NCBI GenBank assembly: GCA_029783825.1
Contig: JAREIK010001718.1
Location: 1,069,898 to 1,133,897, forward strand
DNA from: Sapria himalayana
Taxonomy: Eukaryota; Streptophyta; Magnoliopsida; Malpighiales; Rafflesiaceae
Direction of reading: 5' to 3'
DNA length: 64,000 nt
Numbering within the stretch: position 1 is the stretch's first letter; each line of letters starts with the position of its first letter. This document shows positions 59,601 to 64,000 of this stretch, piece by piece. The notes beneath the pieces were generated by a model. It was not told where the DNA came from. It did no database searches and was given only the letters and a program-made list of their open reading frames with translations. The position numbers and the translations under genes were made by a program.

Positions 59601-62600
59601 TATGAGTACACATTTGAAGTAATCATCAAGGATTATTAATGATTTGCCTAAAATGAGTGCATGTGTGAATGATACATAAATTGAATAATGTATTACTTTG
59701 ATGGTAAAATACTAAGGGAACAACTATATAGGAATTACCCTTAACAATGATAGTCTAAGGATGACAATCACATTATTTTCCAAGTGGACACTTGAGTCTT
59801 TTCACCCTTTATTATATTTCATTCAATAATAAAATAACATATTAAACAAATACTAACAAAATATTCTCACACATAAGGAAGTGAGCCAACCCTATATTCT
59901 AAGTAGCTTGCTAAAAACTCAATTTTATCAACTCAACTCAAACAATAATTGAATTGTAGTTTGATTAGTCAACTTGAGTTAAAATAATTATCTTTTTAAA
60001 ATAGTAGTTATATTTCAAGCTGATTGAATACATTTATTACTTATAGTTTGTGTTTTGATTTTTGTTTTTTTTTTGTTTTTTTTTTTTGTTTTTTTTTTGA
60101 AGCCACAACACCTACATAAGCAAAACTTATGGGATTGATTTAATACCTTTGAACCAAGAAATTAAGAGAGAGCTTTAAGAATACTATATAGACAAAGAGA
60201 TTCAGAGAGACTATGAGATGATATACTCCAACTAACTCTATCAGATAGAAAGAACAAACTCATTGCAAAATCATAGTTATTATTTCCGACCAAGAAGTGA
60301 CTTTGATCTACATAATCACCCCTACTTTAAAAAATTAAGAAAGTTTATTTTTTGTAAATCTAGATAATCACGACAGAACTATGGTCCATATCCAAAAACT
60401 AAACTATAATTTGAAGAAATAATTAGCTCAGCTATGTGGGATAAAGGATGACCTCTACAAATATCATAAATACCATGTCTTGATTAATAAAGAATGAAAA
60501 TGCAATATAAATTAAAGGAGCCATGCTATATATAATACAAAAGCCAAATGAAAAAATTATGAAAATTTCCAATGTTGTATCCTAAACAGAAAAAAAAACA
60601 TAAGAAGAAATCATAAATTTTGAGTTTGAATTATCTTGAGAAGTGCTTAAATATCATGAGAAAATTTCAAGCAATGATAATTAAAAGACTTTTGAAAAGT
60701 TTTATAAGTTATTGAAAATTATCCTTGTCTAGTTAAGAATGTGTATATTTAGTTAGATTTGCTAGGCAAAATTTACTTTTAATTTATCATTTTGTATATG
60801 TTGTAAAATTTGATGCACTTGTAGGTGATCAATGAATTTTATAGTTTATTGTATAAATTATTGAAAATACAGTTGTAAGGTGCCTAAGTAAGAATATATT
60901 GAAGAATGTGAAACAAAATGTCACACACTCTCTCTCTTATTTTTGCTATGTATAACACATGGTGACATTCAAATATTTAATTCTATATTTGATATATGAT
61001 CTTATAATTTTAAAAATATATAGATCAAGGTTCTTACTTCAACTATAAATGAGAATTTTTTAGAATATGATGTCTTCCATTTTGCACTACTGGCCAGACA
61101 TAATCCTGAATTATAATTAAATATAAGATAATTTTTTTCATAACTGGGTCATATCACAAATTGTGACTTGTTTGAAGTACATGATCAAGAAAAAACTTAC
61201 TGCTATTTAAAAAACTTTATGTCAATTATCTTTTTAGATATTTCTTGACATGTGAAATGATTATGTCCATTATCATCTTGTTGCTTTTGTTTGTGGTCTA
61301 ATTTTTTGCTCAACACCTTATTGTGTTTTTTATAATTTCATTCTATTTGATTAATTCTTTTTTTCTGAATATCTCAATGAGTTTAATAGATATGTAATTT
61401 TTTGCATTGCACAATTAGTTTTATTTATTTATTTATTTATTTTTTTTTATTTTTTAGCATTGCACAATTAGTTTTAGTGATGTCTATATGAGCTTTTACT
61501 TGTGGTCTTGTCAGTTTCAATTAGTAATATGTTTATGTGTTAGATTTCTCAACATACTTAAAAAATAATTCATACTTTTTGTTTAGGTAATCTATGGGTT
61601 TTAAAAGAATTAGGTAATCATTAAGTTAGTATGTCTTCCATCTCGTAGGATGCTAATATGCAATTGAGTCAATATATAAAAAACTACATTTCCCTTTTTT
61701 TGATTTAAATATATCATGAATTTATGTTTTTTTCATATATTGATGTTATCTTTTAGCTTTTTGGATGAGCTAGAAAAAATGTTAGATAATATCAAAGAAC
61801 ATAATAAATGGATTGGGACCTTAATTTTTTTAAAAAAGAAAATGTTGTTTTTGAGAACAATTAGTTTGAGCCAAAGAGGGAAGCATTTCTTTCATCATCA
61901 TCATAATATCATACATCCAAATTTTTTCACAATGTAAGTTGTTCCAATATCGACTTCAAGAAAGAAAAAGTGCAACTTGTTATCTTGAGTGGTAAAAAAT
62001 AAAAGAAGCCTAAGATTTACAAAAATTTACAAAGATTTACAATCGATAAAAAATCATATTTTACCTAGCATGAGAATGTATCATTAATCAAGTTTGTTAA
62101 GAACAAACAAATTTGGATCTTTAATTTTATTGTGTACTTATTAAGTGCCATAACCCAAAATAATTTATTCCAAAAATAATGAAAATATAAATGCCATCTT
62201 GTTAGATGAGATGCCTAAAGAAGAAGATTGGTCTAAAAAAAAGTACAAGCCAAAATGCATCATTATCTATTAGATTTCCTTTATTTAGTGGCTAACCATG
62301 TTCATAGATTTAATTCAAATTTTGGTATATGGTGTCATAGAATTTTACATATACATATATATATATATATATATAATTTAATTTTAACCATCAATATTGT
62401 TTTTTGACAATATATTTAATTTGGGTTAGTGACCCATGCATAAGCTTCTATCATAATTATATAAATATATTTATCAACTTATGACCCATTCAAATTCTAT
62501 GATCAAATAAGAAGGTTACTACTTTTTTAAAAAATATTGATATATGGCCAACTACATGTAAATATGCTATTCCTTTTTTTTGAATAAATTTGTCTGTCAT

Positions 62601-64000
62601 AGTCTTTTTGTAATTGTTTATGATCAAATATTTAAATATTTTTTTCCTTACTTTCTAATAGTAACCTCATCAAAATTGATTATATTATAATATGTAATCT
62701 ATGAATAAATAATATTAAACATGATTGTATAATCTTTATATGAATGTTTTATTGTGTCATATATAACACAGATGATATTCTTTAAGTTATGATGTTTTCA
62801 TAGCTTCAAAAAATGTATAACATCTTGGCATAATAGAATGACCAATAAAAATCAATGTAAATCAATATAGCAACAAGTCAAATACAATCACAGAACAATA
62901 AGTGATATAATAAAATGAAGGCAAGGTTGAAGAGAAAACCCTACCTTTGTCTCATTTTTTTGTTCTAGTAAATGAAAATACTAAGTGTTGTAAGAGAGAG
63001 AGTAGCATCTCTTTCTCCTTTTTTGTATTCTGCATTTGTGTTGCATGTCATGCATATGCATGTACATCTCTGTGTAGTAGTAAATGAAAAAATTTAGAAG
63101 ACTATAAGAAACGAGTTCTGTCTTTTTATCATTCATTTCTTATGTTTTTTTGGTTATATTATAACCCAAAACACAAGAGCATGCATTCTTACTATCTTCA
63201 CATGTTGAATTTTTTCTGTCTTTTTTATTTTTACTTTACTTAAGGATAAATTTCATTTGCATAATAGAACATGCATTTTTCCGTGATGTCATTAATTTGA
63301 TTCTTCTAACATTTTTAGAAAACAATACATGTATGGATAGCAATAATGTGTTTTTAAAAAACAATTGTATAGAATAAAACACTATAGATTAATAAAATAA
63401 AACAATTATGTTAATTCAAATTAATTTAAATTTATTCAAACATGATTAAATTTATTTTAATCAGTCTAGCTACATCAAATAGACCCAACACAATCTTTTT
63501 GATGTTTGGGTCATGTCTCATCTTATGAAATATAACTTAGTTAAATAAAGAACTTATAAATTTGTTAATAGGGCTTTGGCCTATAAGCTCTCATATATAT
63601 AACTTATGACATGTGGCCTATTACATGTAAAGAATCCTATTACGCACTTGTTTTCTAATGTGTGCATCATAGTCTATTTCCCTATATTTGTAGTCTATTT
63701 TTATGGTTATTGTCTCATTACTTTTTGATTGTGGCCTAATTATATTTAATCATAGTCAAAAATTTTGACTAGTGGCATTGTCACTTTGTAATCAGTTAAT
63801 ATCATGTTTTATGAGGGTGCCAAAATAGTTGTTAATTGACATAGTCCTAAAATCTCATTGGGCTAATATATTTCATCCAATGTAACTCCACGAATATTTA
63901 GGTTGTATAAGTAACAAAGTGATTATGCAGTTAGTTCAATCAATTAATAGTAAACGTACAACTTCTTGAGTTAAATTGATATAATTTATCTTCAAAAAGA

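Larger units (their letters stand above)
55095..64000. other. AT-rich intergenic DNA with short tandem repeats; no gene recognised
   Basis: No frame with family features. Frames at 56,446-56,709, 57,330-57,593, 58,422-58,616, 59,363-59,554 and 61,716-61,937 give low-complexity or unrecognised translations. 60,060-60,101 is a T-run broken by single G residues. 62,930-63,060 is CT-rich and leader-like, but no gene follows it. Confidence 0.5.

Noticed and set aside
60060..60101. T-rich run as a retroposon poly(A) tail in reverse
   Set aside because: It is interrupted by single G residues at intervals, and no retrotransposon body or target duplication was found next to it.
1..64000. CRISPR arrays, tRNA, rRNA or bacterial-type operons
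   Set aside because: No regular spacer arrays, no tRNA A/B box pairs with cloverleaf potential noticed by eye, and the sequence is clearly plant nuclear repeat DNA.

Overview
This window reads as a gene-poor, repeat-dominated stretch of an AT-rich flowering-plant nuclear genome. The grounds are plant-type transposons (hAT with GC-rich ends, CACTA/En-Spm with TNP2 and TNPA genes, Ty1/copia, a Harbinger-like MITE), spliced host-gene pieces with GT..AG introns, and no sign of bacterial operons, tRNAs, rRNA or CRISPR. No complete, intact protein gene was found. Which plant it is cannot be decided here.

Layout. (1) 1-14,980: AT-rich DNA. At the left edge one intact minus-strand exon encodes the start of a RING1-type (Polycomb) RING finger, and the gene would run off the left edge. 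A less AT-rich block (about 1,620-3,540) has unknown origin. A 30-bp perfect inverted repeat spans 6,070-6,277. (2) 14,980-22,000: two old diverged copies of a roughly 2.3-2.7 kb repeat with GC-rich, hAT-like ends; a 344-bp MITE with TTA target-site duplications sits in the second copy only. (3) 23,640-28,975: a duplicated coding-like segment of unknown identity, then a decayed copia reverse transcriptase/RNase H into which a 3,486-bp hAT element (25,242-28,727, perfect 8-bp duplication ATTTAGCT) has inserted. (4) 29,520-29,960: exons of an unidentified host gene. (5) 31,695-55,091: a nested CACTA complex. The outermost ends (31,695 and 55,091) share terminal and subterminal motifs and a CAA target duplication. 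Inside lie a second CACTA gene set with a nearly full-length but broken TNP2 and its own right end at 40,440, and a complete third CACTA element at 44,608-50,239 that landed in the outer element's AT-rich array. (6) 55,095-64,000: AT-rich DNA with short tandem repeats only.

The most notable content is inside the CACTA complex. A four-exon copy of the spliceosomal SmF (snRNP F) gene, introns kept but broken by a frameshift and two stops, lies between TNP2 and a TNPA-like coiled-coil exon. Kilobase-scale AT arrays lie upstream of the TNP2 start in two related CACTA copies and differ in unit number (about 2 versus 5-6). The third element carries an internally deleted TNP2 that joins the N-terminal domain directly to the acidic C-terminal tail. 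The transposase genes would once have worked together (TNP2 cuts, TNPA binds subterminal repeats), but every copy here is disrupted, so none looks autonomous now.
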